From contig JAFVRR010000011.1 of the NCBI GenBank assembly GCA_017504165.1, forward strand, positions 62,001-126,000: a stretch of DNA of 64,000 bases. Direction: 5' to 3'. A program made the position numbers and the translations under genes. Below are positions 33,837 to 41,958 of this stretch, piece by piece. The stretch is from Clostridia bacterium. GTDB taxonomy: Bacteria; Bacillota; Clostridia; Christensenellales; Borkfalkiaceae. Positions within the stretch are counted from its first letter, which is position 1. Every line of letters begins with the position of its first letter. The notes beneath the pieces are model-generated. The model was not told the origin of the DNA, ran no database searches, and was given only the letters and a program-made list of their open reading frames with translations.

Positions 33837-34860
33837 ATTTATTTAAATTTTTATCAAAGAAAGTTAAAAGGTTGTCCCAATCCGTTCTGCCAAGGTAGTG
33901 GATACCAAATCTTAAATAGTAGCCTAATTTCCCGTCAAAATACACTTCGTCAACGGTAGGGGCGTCAGGGGCGATAAAACCTTTTACCCCGTAATAATCG
34001 TAGGCGTTAGAAGATGCTTTGCAAAGTTTAAATTGTGCAAGTGGTGAAGAGCCGTAATCTTGCGAGCCTGCCGCAATAAGTAACGGTCTTGGCGCAACTA
34101 AATAGCCAAGCAAGTGTTGGTCGAAAGGCATTTCTTTCTCTTTGCCTATATACTCTAAAAACTTTTTATTGTACCAAAACGGATTGTAGTCGGTAATAAA
34201 CTTAATAGACTCTCCGTTATATTTTTCGTTAAGAGGAATATCTTCAAACATTGCAGAACCGCTCGTTCCCGAATTGTTTACGTGAACAAAAGCGAATCTT
34301 TCGTCAAACGCGCCAACTAAAAACGCCGTTTTACCAAGCCTAGAGTGACCGACGATGCCTATATTTTTTTCGTCTACTTCAGGTAGGGTTGATATAAAAT
34401 CAAAAACGCGCATCATCGCCCACGCCCAAATCATAAGTTTACCGGTGTCTGGGCAAAGTTTTTCAAAAATTTTATCGTTGATTAAGTTCCTTTCGGCGTT
34501 ATCTTCAACAATATCATCATAGTAAACGTGGGTAATATTCCAGCCCCTTTCAACAATTTCTTCAGTAGGGGAATATCTGTTAGGAAGTTCGCTAAAAAAG
34601 TCTAAATGTATAATGGTTTTATTGTTTTTTGCGCCGTTTACAAAGTAGTTAACTACTGGGAAAAATACCGTTTCGCCACCTTCAAATTCTATATATAAAC
34701 GCCATTCCGTTCTAATAACTTTAGATGCTAAATATGCGCATTCTTGAATTTTATCGGCGTAGACCTTTTTAGGCGTTGGCGGAATTTGACCATACTCATT
34801 TTCCATTAAAATCTTTTTATATTCTTCTTTTAAATTGACGTCAAATTTAGGATATTTCAT
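33835..34860 (-). CDS. CE15-like carbohydrate esterase (glucuronoyl-esterase-like alpha/beta hydrolase)
   Basis: A 341-residue alpha/beta hydrolase. The nucleophile elbow GHSRLGK places Ser173 as catalytic, followed by the NNSGTSGSAMF block, DQHLLGYLVAPRPLLIA, and a C-terminal His in GIHYLGRTDW. These match bacterial CE15 proteins, which cleave ester bonds between glucuronic acid of xylan and lignin alcohols, and related acetyl esterases. No signal peptide, so it should act inside the cell on imported fragments. It lies 7 bases after a paralogue and next to the GH79-like gene, suggesting uronic-acid-containing glycans. Confidence 0.8.
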   Translation of the reverse strand: MKYPKFDVNLKEEYKKILMENEYGQIPPTPKKVYADKIQECAYLASKVIRTEWRLYIEFEGGETVFFPVVNYFVNGAKNNKTIIHLDFFSELPNRYSPTEEIVERGWNITHVYYDDIVEDNAERNLINDKIFEKLCPDTGKLMIWAWAMMRVFDFISTLPEVDEKNIGIVGHSRLGKTAFLVGAFDERFAFVHVNNSGTSGSAMFEDIPLNEKYNGESIKFITDYNPFWYNKKFLEYIGKEKEMPFDQHLLGYLVAPRPLLIAAGSQDYGSSPLAQFKLCKASSNAYDYYGVKGFIAPDAPTVDEVYFDGKLGYYLRFGIHYLGRTDWDNLLTFFDKNLNK

Positions 34861-34867
34861 AATTCAC

Positions 34868-35911
34868 CTATTTATTTAAGTTTTTATCAAAAAAGTCAAG
34901 GGCGTTGTTCCAGTCGGTCCTGTTTAAATAATGAGTGCCTTGTCTACAGTAAAATCCAACTTTACCATCGTGGTATTTTTCGCTAACTTTAAAGTTAGCA
35001 GGGGCAATAAAACCCTTTTTGCCATAACTTTCGTAAGCGTTAGAAATTGCCTTACAAAAATCAAACGAGCCACTTGGGTTAGTGAATAGGTCTTCACTAG
35101 CAACGCCAACGCTAATAGGTCTTGGCGCTATTAAATAGCCGTGCAAGTGTTGGTCAAACGGCATTTTTTCTCCGCTTTCAAAATATTCGTGGAATTTTTT
35201 ATTGTACGCCCAACCGAACCACAAAATAACGTCTTCAATAGATTGACTGTCTTTGTTTTGGCTTTCAAATAAACAAGCGCCCGTCGTACCCGTACAGTTT
35301 GCGTGAATAAATGCAATTCTATTATCAAACGCCGTTGCAACCATTGCAATTCTACCCGCACGCTCGTTGCCAATTACGCCTATATTTTTCTTGTCTACTT
35401 CATCTAAAGTGAATAAAAAGTCAACTACGCGACTGACTGCCCAAACGAAAAATGCCATTTTACCACTATTAGGGCAGTATTTGTATAAAATTTTATCGTT
35501 GTTAAAGTCACGCCTGCCGTTGTTATTGTTAAATTCTAAGAGGTTAAAGGTAACTAAATTCCAGTTTCTATCAATAATTTCTTCTGCGGGACAAGAAGGA
35601 TTAGTTAATGGCATATCCCAACCAAGCCTTAAAGGTTTGTCTTTTTCAATGTGTAAACTGATTATCGTTTTATTGTTATTAGCACCTTTTGGAAAACAAG
35701 TTTTTATAGGGAATACTAGGGCGTCGCCATCACTAGTGATTGCCCTTAACAAGTATTCCGTTACAATTGCTTTACCGCCAAATTCTTCATAACTTTTTTT
35801 TGCTAAAGAAAGTATTTTAACGGGGCTATCGGGTATGTCGCCGTATAAATTATCAATTAAAATTTTTTTATATTCGCTAATTAAATTTTTATCAAATTTT
35901 TCGTAAAACAT
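34868..35911 (-). CDS. CE15-like paralogue lacking the catalytic serine
   Basis: A 347-residue paralogue of the downstream esterase with the same architecture (NWNLVTFNLL, NIGVIGNERAGRIAM, TGTTGACLFE, DQHLHGYLIAPRP, THYLNRTDW). At the nucleophile elbow it reads GNERAGR where the neighbour reads GHSRLGK: Glu183 replaces the catalytic Ser (codon GAG). The distal His is kept. It is therefore either inactive, a partner or binding subunit, or it uses another mechanism. First gene of the two-gene operon; the upstream 190 bases before 36103 are AT-rich with no recognised site on this strand. Confidence 0.78.
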   Translation of the reverse strand: MFYEKFDKNLISEYKKILIDNLYGDIPDSPVKILSLAKKSYEEFGGKAIVTEYLLRAITSDGDALVFPIKTCFPKGANNNKTIISLHIEKDKPLRLGWDMPLTNPSCPAEEIIDRNWNLVTFNLLEFNNNNGRRDFNNDKILYKYCPNSGKMAFFVWAVSRVVDFLFTLDEVDKKNIGVIGNERAGRIAMVATAFDNRIAFIHANCTGTTGACLFESQNKDSQSIEDVILWFGWAYNKKFHEYFESGEKMPFDQHLHGYLIAPRPISVGVASEDLFTNPSGSFDFCKAISNAYESYGKKGFIAPANFKVSEKYHDGKVGFYCRQGTHYLNRTDWNNALDFFDKNLNK

Positions 35912-36034
35912 ATCTCACCTGTGATTGAATATGATATTTTATTTATTATAACATGATAAAAAGTTAAAATCAATACACAAAAATATCTGTTTTTTGCATT
36001 ATATTTTACTTTTTTAAATATTTATTTAAAACAC

Positions 36035-36063
36035 TTGAAAATTAATGTTGATTGTTGTAATAT
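36035..36063 (+). promoter_or_regulatory. Promoter of the opine-dehydrogenase-like gene
   Basis: TTGAAA at 36035-36040, 17 bases, TAATAT at 36058-36063; AAGGAG before ATG 36103. Confidence 0.75.
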
Positions 36064-36102
36064 AGATTTATATAAAATTTAAACTATTAAGGAGAAATAT
36101 TT

Positions 36103-37179
36103 ATGAAAGTAGCAATTCTTGGTTCAGGTAACGGCGCTTTAGCAATGGCGTTTGAATGGTCAAGGGCAGGTCACGATATTTATATGTACGACTTCCCTCA
36201 ATTTGATAAACAAATTAGCGCAATCAATAGCGTGGGTGGTATTTATAGTGAAGGCGAAATGGAAGGTTTTGCTCCTATTAAATACGCAGGTCATGATATT
36301 GAACTTTGTTTAAAAGACGCTCCACTTGTTTTTGCAGTAGGTCCAGCATATAGTACCGAACCGTTTGGTAAAGCGTGCGCGCCTTATGCTAAAGATGGTC
36401 AAATTTACGTTGTTTGTCCAAGTTCTTGTATGGGCGCTATTTTATTTAAAAGCGCGCTTGGTAAGAAAATTGACGATAATTCTGTAATCGTTTCAGATAC
36501 TTCTACTTTACCTTATGCAGTACGTATTATTGCGGATGGTAAAATAGCAGTTTATAACCGTTTACCGGGTGGTTGTTTATTAGCGACTTTACCAGCAAGT
36601 AAAAACGACGCGGTTTACGATATTATTAAACCCGTTCATCCATGTATTGAAAAGGCTAAAAACATTTTCCAAACTTGTTTACAAAATGCCAACCCAATGT
36701 TTCACCCTTGCATTACTACTTTAAACGCTGCAAGAATTGAAGGTCCTAACGATTTCTTCTTCTATGAAGAAGGCGTTACAACGGGCGTTGGTAGGCTTTT
36801 AAAGGCGATTGATGACGAACGTATCGCAATAGGCGCTGCTATGGGTCTTGTTATTGAAGACGACCCACATATTAGTATCCGTCAAGGATATATGGACGTT
36901 GAAAATTACGATACGGGCTATGCTAACGCACCTGGCTTTAAAGGTATTAAGGCTCAAACTCAACTTGATTACCGCTATTATAATGAAGACGCGGGCTTCG
37001 GTTTAGTTTTATGGGTAGATTTAGCCGATAGACTTGGCGTTGAAATTCCAACAATTAAAGCAATGCTTCAAATCGTATCCGCTATTATGGGTAGAGATTA
37101 TAAAGCGGAAAAGGCGCGTACTTTAGATACTTTAGGATTAGCAGATTATTCAATTAAAGAATTACTTGAAATTTTATAA
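36103..37179 (+). CDS. NAD/NADP octopine/nopaline dehydrogenase family enzyme
   Basis: A 358-residue oxidoreductase with an N-terminal Rossmann motif GSGNGALAMAFEW and the C-terminal opine dehydrogenase helical domain (NPMFHPCITTLNAARIE, containing the probable catalytic His). Opine dehydrogenases reversibly join an amino acid and a keto acid. It is followed after 12 bases by an M20 hydrolase, and the pair may break down imported opine- or acyl-amino-acid-like compounds; that is inferred from context. Confidence 0.87.
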   Translation: MKVAILGSGNGALAMAFEWSRAGHDIYMYDFPQFDKQISAINSVGGIYSEGEMEGFAPIKYAGHDIELCLKDAPLVFAVGPAYSTEPFGKACAPYAKDGQIYVVCPSSCMGAILFKSALGKKIDDNSVIVSDTSTLPYAVRIIADGKIAVYNRLPGGCLLATLPASKNDAVYDIIKPVHPCIEKAKNIFQTCLQNANPMFHPCITTLNAARIEGPNDFFFYEEGVTTGVGRLLKAIDDERIAIGAAMGLVIEDDPHISIRQGYMDVENYDTGYANAPGFKGIKAQTQLDYRYYNEDAGFGLVLWVDLADRLGVEIPTIKAMLQIVSAIMGRDYKAEKARTLDTLGLADYSIKELLEIL

Positions 37180-37191
37180 TTAGGAGAACAG

Positions 37192-38367
37192 ATGAACGGC
37201 AAGGCATTAAAAGAAGCAAATGATATAAAAAATTATTTAAACGAAATATTTTTTAAAATTCATAAAAACCCTGAACTTAGCACGCAAGAATATAAAACTC
37301 AAGCGCTTATTTTAGAAGAACTTCAAAAAATGGGTATTGAGGCAAAAAAAATTGCCGATACGGGCGTACTTGGAATAATTCACGGTAAAAATCCAGGTAA
37401 AACGGTTGCTTTGCGCGCTGATATGGATGCGCTTCCAATAGAAGAAGAAACTGATTTATTATATAAATCTAAAAATAAAGGCGTAATGCACGCGTGTGGT
37501 CACGATGCTCATACAACTATACTTTTAGGCGCGGCTAAAATTTTATCAAGCCGTAAAGATAGTTTAAACGGCAGCGTTAAACTCTTTTTCCAACCTGCTG
37601 AAGAAACTATTGGTGGCGCTTTAAGAATGATTGAAGAAGGGTGTATGGAAAACCCTAACGTAGACGCTGTATTTTTCGGGCACGTTTCTCTTTCGCTTAA
37701 AGGGACAATTGCCGTAAAATCCGGTCCAACTAGCGCAGATAGTAATCCGTTTACTCTTAAGTTTAAAGGAAAAGGCACACACGGTTGCGCTCCGCATAAT
37801 GGAAGTGACGTTATCGTTGCCGCTTGTCAAACCGTTATAGCACTTCAAACTATTTGTAGTCGTAGAACTGCACCAACCGATTCTATCGTTGTATCTATTG
37901 GTAAGTTTAATGCGGGTACAATCTCTAACGTTTTACCAGAGACTGCCGAAATTAGCGGTATTATGCGAACATTAAACCCAACAACAAGGGCACGCGCTAA
38001 AGAAGATTTAAAACAAATCGTTTTAGGTACGGCATCCGCTATGGGTGTCGACGTGGAAATTGATATGAAAGACGGTTATTCGTCAACTCATAACGACGTT
38101 GAAATGACTGACGTAGTAATAAATTCAGCAAAGAAAGTTCTTGGCGAAAATAGCGTTAAAATTTTAGAGTCTGCATCTATGGGACTTGAAGACGTTGGCT
38201 ATTTCTTTAAAAAATCACGTGGGTGTTATTATAATTTGGGTGTTGCTAATGAAGAGAAAGGGTATACCTATCCAACGCATAGCCCTAAATTTGCAGTCGA
38301 CCCAGACGCTATTGTAAACGGTGTGGCGTTATACGTTCAAATTGCCGAAGATTTTTTAAATAGTTAA
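37192..38367 (+). CDS. M20-family amidohydrolase / N-acyl-amino-acid deacylase
   Basis: A 391-residue metal-dependent hydrolase: PELSTQE near the start, RADMDALPI, metal-binding MHACGHDAHTTILLGAA, QPAEE, and a dimerisation domain with KGKGTHGCAPHNGSD. Length and motifs fit the IAA-amino-acid hydrolase/HipO-type group, which release amino acids from N-acyl conjugates. AGGAG precedes the ATG. Likely co-transcribed with the opine-dehydrogenase-like gene; the TIR cluster follows after 42 bases without a visible terminator. Confidence 0.9.
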   Translation: MNGKALKEANDIKNYLNEIFFKIHKNPELSTQEYKTQALILEELQKMGIEAKKIADTGVLGIIHGKNPGKTVALRADMDALPIEEETDLLYKSKNKGVMHACGHDAHTTILLGAAKILSSRKDSLNGSVKLFFQPAEETIGGALRMIEEGCMENPNVDAVFFGHVSLSLKGTIAVKSGPTSADSNPFTLKFKGKGTHGCAPHNGSDVIVAACQTVIALQTICSRRTAPTDSIVVSIGKFNAGTISNVLPETAEISGIMRTLNPTTRARAKEDLKQIVLGTASAMGVDVEIDMKDGYSSTHNDVEMTDVVINSAKKVLGENSVKILESASMGLEDVGYFFKKSRGCYYNLGVANEEKGYTYPTHSPKFAVDPDAIVNGVALYVQIAEDFLNS

Positions 38368-38409
38368 AAGTTAAACGTTTTAAATTAAAATTTTAAAAGA
38401 GAAAGAAAA

Positions 38410-39546
38410 GTGAAAGATTATACAGTTTATATTGATAGCGCTACGAAAATAAAAGTGCATTTGAAATACGTATGGGAATATCTTGAAGAAAAAATAGGCT
38501 ATTTAAAAGGGGATATTCAAACGTACAAAACGTCATCAAAAAAAGAAAGAACTTTATTATCTGCAGTGTTAAAAAGTTCTTCTACTATCGTTATGCAAAA
38601 AAGTTTAAATACTGACGAAAGCATTTACGTTGATAACTCTTTTGCCGATTTGCTTGAAGGGTATTTATCTTTACTTATAGACCTTAAAGAAATTGAAAAG
38701 TCTGACGACTTAGACTACAATTCTATTTTTGAAAAAGGTTTTACGTTAATTGCAAACATTCGTAATTATATTAAAAAAATCGATGCTTTTTGCGATGTAT
38801 TATTAAATCCTATTCAGTTGCCTAGCGGTGAAAGAATTAAAGATGATAGGGTTGAAATTACTATTAATTCTATAAAAAACCTTTACGGAGAAAAGGCTGT
38901 ACAACAAACTAAAAATCTAAGAAAATTTTTATTTATAAGATTTTTCGGTTTTCCTTTAGAAATTTTAGCGATAATATCGTTAGCGGTTGCTATATTAGTT
39001 GGCGCGATAGAATTTTCAGTGTTTTTTGCAAAGTCAAGAGAGATTATTTATTTACAACAAGAATCTATGGAACTTTACAACGAAGCGCTTGAAAAACTAA
39101 CTTTCGATTTTATAAACTCGCTATTATCAAATCCGTTATTTATTATTCCAATAAATCTTATTTGGATTTTACCTATAATATCTTTAATTTATTTAATTGT
39201 TGGGAAAAGATTGCACGCAAAACTAGTATCTAAACACGATTTAACTATCGAAGAAAAGTATTTTCTTGCATTTATGTATATAGATAAAGGTATTTTTACC
39301 TTTAAATACAATTTAGAAAAACATAAAATTTTAATAATAGAATGCGCTGAAGAGGGCAGTATTGACGCTAATATAAGGCTTGGCGATTTATATGCAAAAG
39401 GTTATTTTGAAAAAACTAGACTAAAGAAAGTTAGTAGACAATCAATCGAGTTGGCGTTAAGATGCTATAAACGCGCTTTTCCCGATAAAACTGCAGTAAA
39501 AAAACACAATAAATTAGAAAAAAGGTTACATAGTACAAATTTATGA
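38410..39546 (+). CDS. Membrane protein with Sel1-like tail, first gene of the TIR operon
   Basis: A 378-residue protein, family not recognised. Residues ~1-175 are helical and charged, cytoplasmic by inference. Two membrane segments follow (about 183-206 IISLAVAILVGAIEFSVFF, and 240-262 PINLIWILPIISLIYLIVG), then a cytoplasmic tail with Sel1-like helical repeats (CAEEGSIDANIRLGDLYAKGYF). The start is GTG with AAAGAGAAAG upstream. The last codons overlap the next gene's ATG by four bases (ATGA), so it is tightly coupled to the short TIR protein. The second TIR protein has the same two-helix plus Sel1-like layout, so these two probably form one membrane complex. Confidence 0.78.
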   Translation: MKDYTVYIDSATKIKVHLKYVWEYLEEKIGYLKGDIQTYKTSSKKERTLLSAVLKSSSTIVMQKSLNTDESIYVDNSFADLLEGYLSLLIDLKEIEKSDDLDYNSIFEKGFTLIANIRNYIKKIDAFCDVLLNPIQLPSGERIKDDRVEITINSIKNLYGEKAVQQTKNLRKFLFIRFFGFPLEILAIISLAVAILVGAIEFSVFFAKSREIIYLQQESMELYNEALEKLTFDFINSLLSNPLFIIPINLIWILPIISLIYLIVGKRLHAKLVSKHDLTIEEKYFLAFMYIDKGIFTFKYNLEKHKILIIECAEEGSIDANIRLGDLYAKGYFEKTRLKKVSRQSIELALRCYKRAFPDKTAVKKHNKLEKRLHSTNL

Positions 39547-39932
39547 AAAAAATTTACGTATCATATGCAAATCAAGATTTACAAATTGCAAAAAACCTAA
39601 AACAAGAAATTGAAAGCAAGGGTTTTTCAGTTTGTTTAGTTGACCATACTGAAGAAAATCTAAACGGCGACGTGGCAAGTGAAATGCTTGAAGGTATAAA
39701 GAACGCTGAAGTGTTTTTATGCTTATATTCTAAAAATTCTTTGCAGTCTAATTTCGTTTCTATAGAAATAAACGCGGCCGTTAAAAGAGAAAAGGAAGTT
39801 TATATTTTAAATACCGATAATACATACATAGAAAAAAAGACTAACTTTGCAATAGCAAATTCAATTTTGCTTAAAGGGGACGTTAAAAAAGCCCTTGCTG
39901 AATTTTATAATTACGTAAAAACGGAGGGTTAA
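39543..39932 (+). CDS. Stand-alone TIR-domain protein
   Basis: A 129-residue protein that is nothing but a TIR-like domain: KIYVSYANQDLQIAKNLKQ opens strand A and helix A, AEVFLCLYSKNSLQSN is strand D, and Glu75 in FVSIEINAAV is at the catalytic Glu position used by bacterial TIR NADases; the usual Trp before Cys is replaced here by Phe. Bacterial TIRs make signal molecules from NAD+ or deplete it during phage infection. Start overlaps the previous gene by ATGA and its stop lies one base before the next ATG. Confidence 0.78.
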   Translation: MKKIYVSYANQDLQIAKNLKQEIESKGFSVCLVDHTEENLNGDVASEMLEGIKNAEVFLCLYSKNSLQSNFVSIEINAAVKREKEVYILNTDNTYIEKKTNFAIANSILLKGDVKKALAEFYNYVKTEG

Positions 39933-39933
39933 A

Positions 39934-40953
39934 ATGAATAATTTATCTCTCAATAGGAATATAGACGTTTTTATTAGTTACAGTTCAAAAGATGAAGAAA
40001 CGGCAAATATGGTCGTTGACGGGCTCTTTTCTCGTGGCGTTCAATGTTGGAAAGCGGGCGAATACACTATAAACAGTGGCGAAGATTTCCGCCAAAAAAT
40101 TGCCGAGGCACTTGACGAGTGTAAAATTTTCGTTATTATTTTGTCAGAACATTCTATGAAATCGCCTTGGTGTAAAATAGAACTTACTGAAGCGCTTAGA
40201 AAAAACAAGAAAATTTATTCACTTAAAATTGACGAAACGCCGATTGACGAACTATTTGACTTTAAACTTGGTTGTAGCCAAACCAGTGACGGTACTAGAA
40301 ATTTAATTCCCGTAATAGAAAACTTAGCAATAAACGTTAAAAGGGATAGAGACGCGTTACTAGAAAAGGAAAAATCACAAATTTATTCTTCTGCGTCTAC
40401 TTGTTATTTTTTTGATTTTTTAACTTTAAATAAAATTGCTTTAGTTTTATTTTTAGTGTTGAGCATTGTTAGAATTTATAATTTGTTCGTAAATTTTGAA
40501 GAGTTTTACGAAATTTCCGATATGCTTATGGGATGTATAGTTTCCATAGTTTTCGGGTTTTTTATGTCGGGGTTATATTCGTTCGTGTATAAAGGCGCGA
40601 TAAAAAAATATGCGGATCTCGGCTCGCCATCCGCACAGTATTTAGCCTATAAAATTAACAATAAACTTATGGCGTCAAAAGCAAAAAAGGATAAAGCGCT
40701 TAATTACTTACAAAAATCGGCTGACGGTAAAGAATATAAAGCCCTTAAAAAACTTGCTAAAATTTTAAGTAAAAAGGGCGGAAATGAGAAACTTCAATTA
40801 AAATACAAAACGGACGCGTTAGAAGAAAAAGGTAAACTTATTAAAAAGATAACCGAAAATAAAACTACAATTGCGCTTGGTATCGTGTATTTACTTTTGT
40901 TGGTTTTTATTTACGTTGTTATTTACTATATGCCGTTATTTATGTTTTTATAG
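39934..40953 (+). CDS. TIR-transmembrane-Sel1-like protein
   Basis: 339 residues: an N-terminal TIR domain (DVFISYSSKDEETANMVV, GVQCWKAGEYTINSGEDF, FVIILSEHSMKSPWC with Glu83 in WCKIEL as probable catalytic residue), two membrane segments (about 164-184 and 191-218), a Sel1-like stretch (GSPSAQYLAYKIN ... ALNYLQKSADG) and a final hydrophobic helix (IALGIVYLLLLVFIYVVIYYM). Last gene of the operon; a terminator follows. The pairing of a soluble TIR with a membrane TIR and a matching membrane partner suggests sensing, NAD+-based signalling and a membrane effector, as in known TIR defence systems, but I do not recognise this exact set. Confidence 0.82.
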   Translation: MNNLSLNRNIDVFISYSSKDEETANMVVDGLFSRGVQCWKAGEYTINSGEDFRQKIAEALDECKIFVIILSEHSMKSPWCKIELTEALRKNKKIYSLKIDETPIDELFDFKLGCSQTSDGTRNLIPVIENLAINVKRDRDALLEKEKSQIYSSASTCYFFDFLTLNKIALVLFLVLSIVRIYNLFVNFEEFYEISDMLMGCIVSIVFGFFMSGLYSFVYKGAIKKYADLGSPSAQYLAYKINNKLMASKAKKDKALNYLQKSADGKEYKALKKLAKILSKKGGNEKLQLKYKTDALEEKGKLIKKITENKTTIALGIVYLLLLVFIYVVIYYMPLFMFL

Positions 40954-40956
40954 AAT

Positions 40957-40986
40957 TAAAAGAGTAACATTTGTTACTCTTTTTTT
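40957..40986 (+). terminator. Terminator of the TIR operon
   Basis: AAAGAGTAACA pairs with TGTTACTCTTT, followed by TTTT. Confidence 0.9.
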
Positions 40987-41048
40987 GTTTTAAATTTTAT
41001 TTATATATAAAAATTTTTATGTAAAATATCAAAATTGTATTTAAAAAC

Positions 41049-41077
41049 TTGAAAATATAAATAAAATAATGTATACT
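41049..41077 (+). promoter_or_regulatory. Promoter of gene 41141
   Basis: TTGAAA at 41049-41054, 17 bases, TATACT at 41072-41077; AAGGAGAAG before ATG 41141. Confidence 0.75.
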
Positions 41078-41140
41078 TAAAATTAAGTTGCTAAATAGCA
41101 AATTATTACTAATACCGCTTATTAACGGTTAAGGAGAAGT

Positions 41141-41956
41141 ATGGGAGCAATATTTACAAACTTTTTATATCAACTTTTATTTACGGTTGGCGTAATTGTC
41201 GTTTTCGGCTTTATTATTGCGCTTTGTCGTAGAGGATTTTGCAATCTTTTAGGTCCTGCAGGACACAAAATAATTCTTGCAACGGGATTTATAGGTACGC
41301 CTATTCACGAATTAAGTCACGCGTTGATGTGTTTAATTTTTGGACATAAAATCGTAGAGATTAAGTTATTTCAACTTCACTCTAACGACGGTACTTTAGG
41401 TTACGTAAACCATTCGTATAATCCTAAAAATATATACCATCAAATTGGTAATTTCTTTATAGGAATTGCGCCTATCGTGTTTGGTTGCGCCTTTTTACTT
41501 TTATTTATGTGGATATTTATTCCTCAAACTTTTGCCGGTGTTTTTGCTCAAATTGCTACTTTTAGGGGCAGTTTAGCGGATACTTCAAGTGTTTCGCAAA
41601 TTTTTGCTTTATTTGGTGGTATTTTATCCGTTTTATTTAACGCTGGTAATCTTGGTAACTATTTATGGTGGATTTACATTGTGCTTGCGCTTATGATTTC
41701 TAGCCATATGGAATTAAGCGGTGCTGATATCAAAGGTAGCGTCGTTGGTTTATTAGTAATTTGCGGTATTTATCTTGTTGTTGATATTATAGTTGGTCTT
41801 ATTTCACAAAATGCTTTAAGCGCAATTACAGGCGTTTTAGCATCATTTGGTATGACTATTGCAAGTTTTCTATTAATTTCAGTAGTATTTTGCTTAATTT
41901 TAATTGCTATAGCATTAATCGTAAAACTCATTGGTAAATTATTGTTTAGGAGATAA
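41141..41956 (+). CDS. M50-like membrane metalloprotease homologue
   Basis: A 271-residue protein with about six membrane segments. The second segment carries a zincin motif, His56-Glu57-Leu-Ser-His60 (TPIHELSHALMC), placed as in intramembrane site-2-type proteases, but no NPDG-like third-ligand motif is obvious. It could be an intramembrane protease or a related non-protease. The gene ends two bases before the phosphohexomutase ATG, so the two are one operon; a functional connection is unknown. Confidence 0.7.
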   Translation: MGAIFTNFLYQLLFTVGVIVVFGFIIALCRRGFCNLLGPAGHKIILATGFIGTPIHELSHALMCLIFGHKIVEIKLFQLHSNDGTLGYVNHSYNPKNIYHQIGNFFIGIAPIVFGCAFLLLFMWIFIPQTFAGVFAQIATFRGSLADTSSVSQIFALFGGILSVLFNAGNLGNYLWWIYIVLALMISSHMELSGADIKGSVVGLLVICGIYLVVDIIVGLISQNALSAITGVLASFGMTIASFLLISVVFCLILIAIALIVKLIGKLLFRR

Positions 41957-41958
41957 TT

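Noticed and set aside
38410..40953. Classical Thoeris system (ThsA/ThsB)
   Set aside because: No SLOG/Sir2-type ThsA partner is present; the companions are membrane and Sel1-like proteins.
40959..40983. GTAACA/TGTTAC half-sites after the TIR operon, like the XRE operators
   Set aside because: Spacing between half-sites is 2, not 5, and the sequence is a terminator stem with a T run; likely chance.
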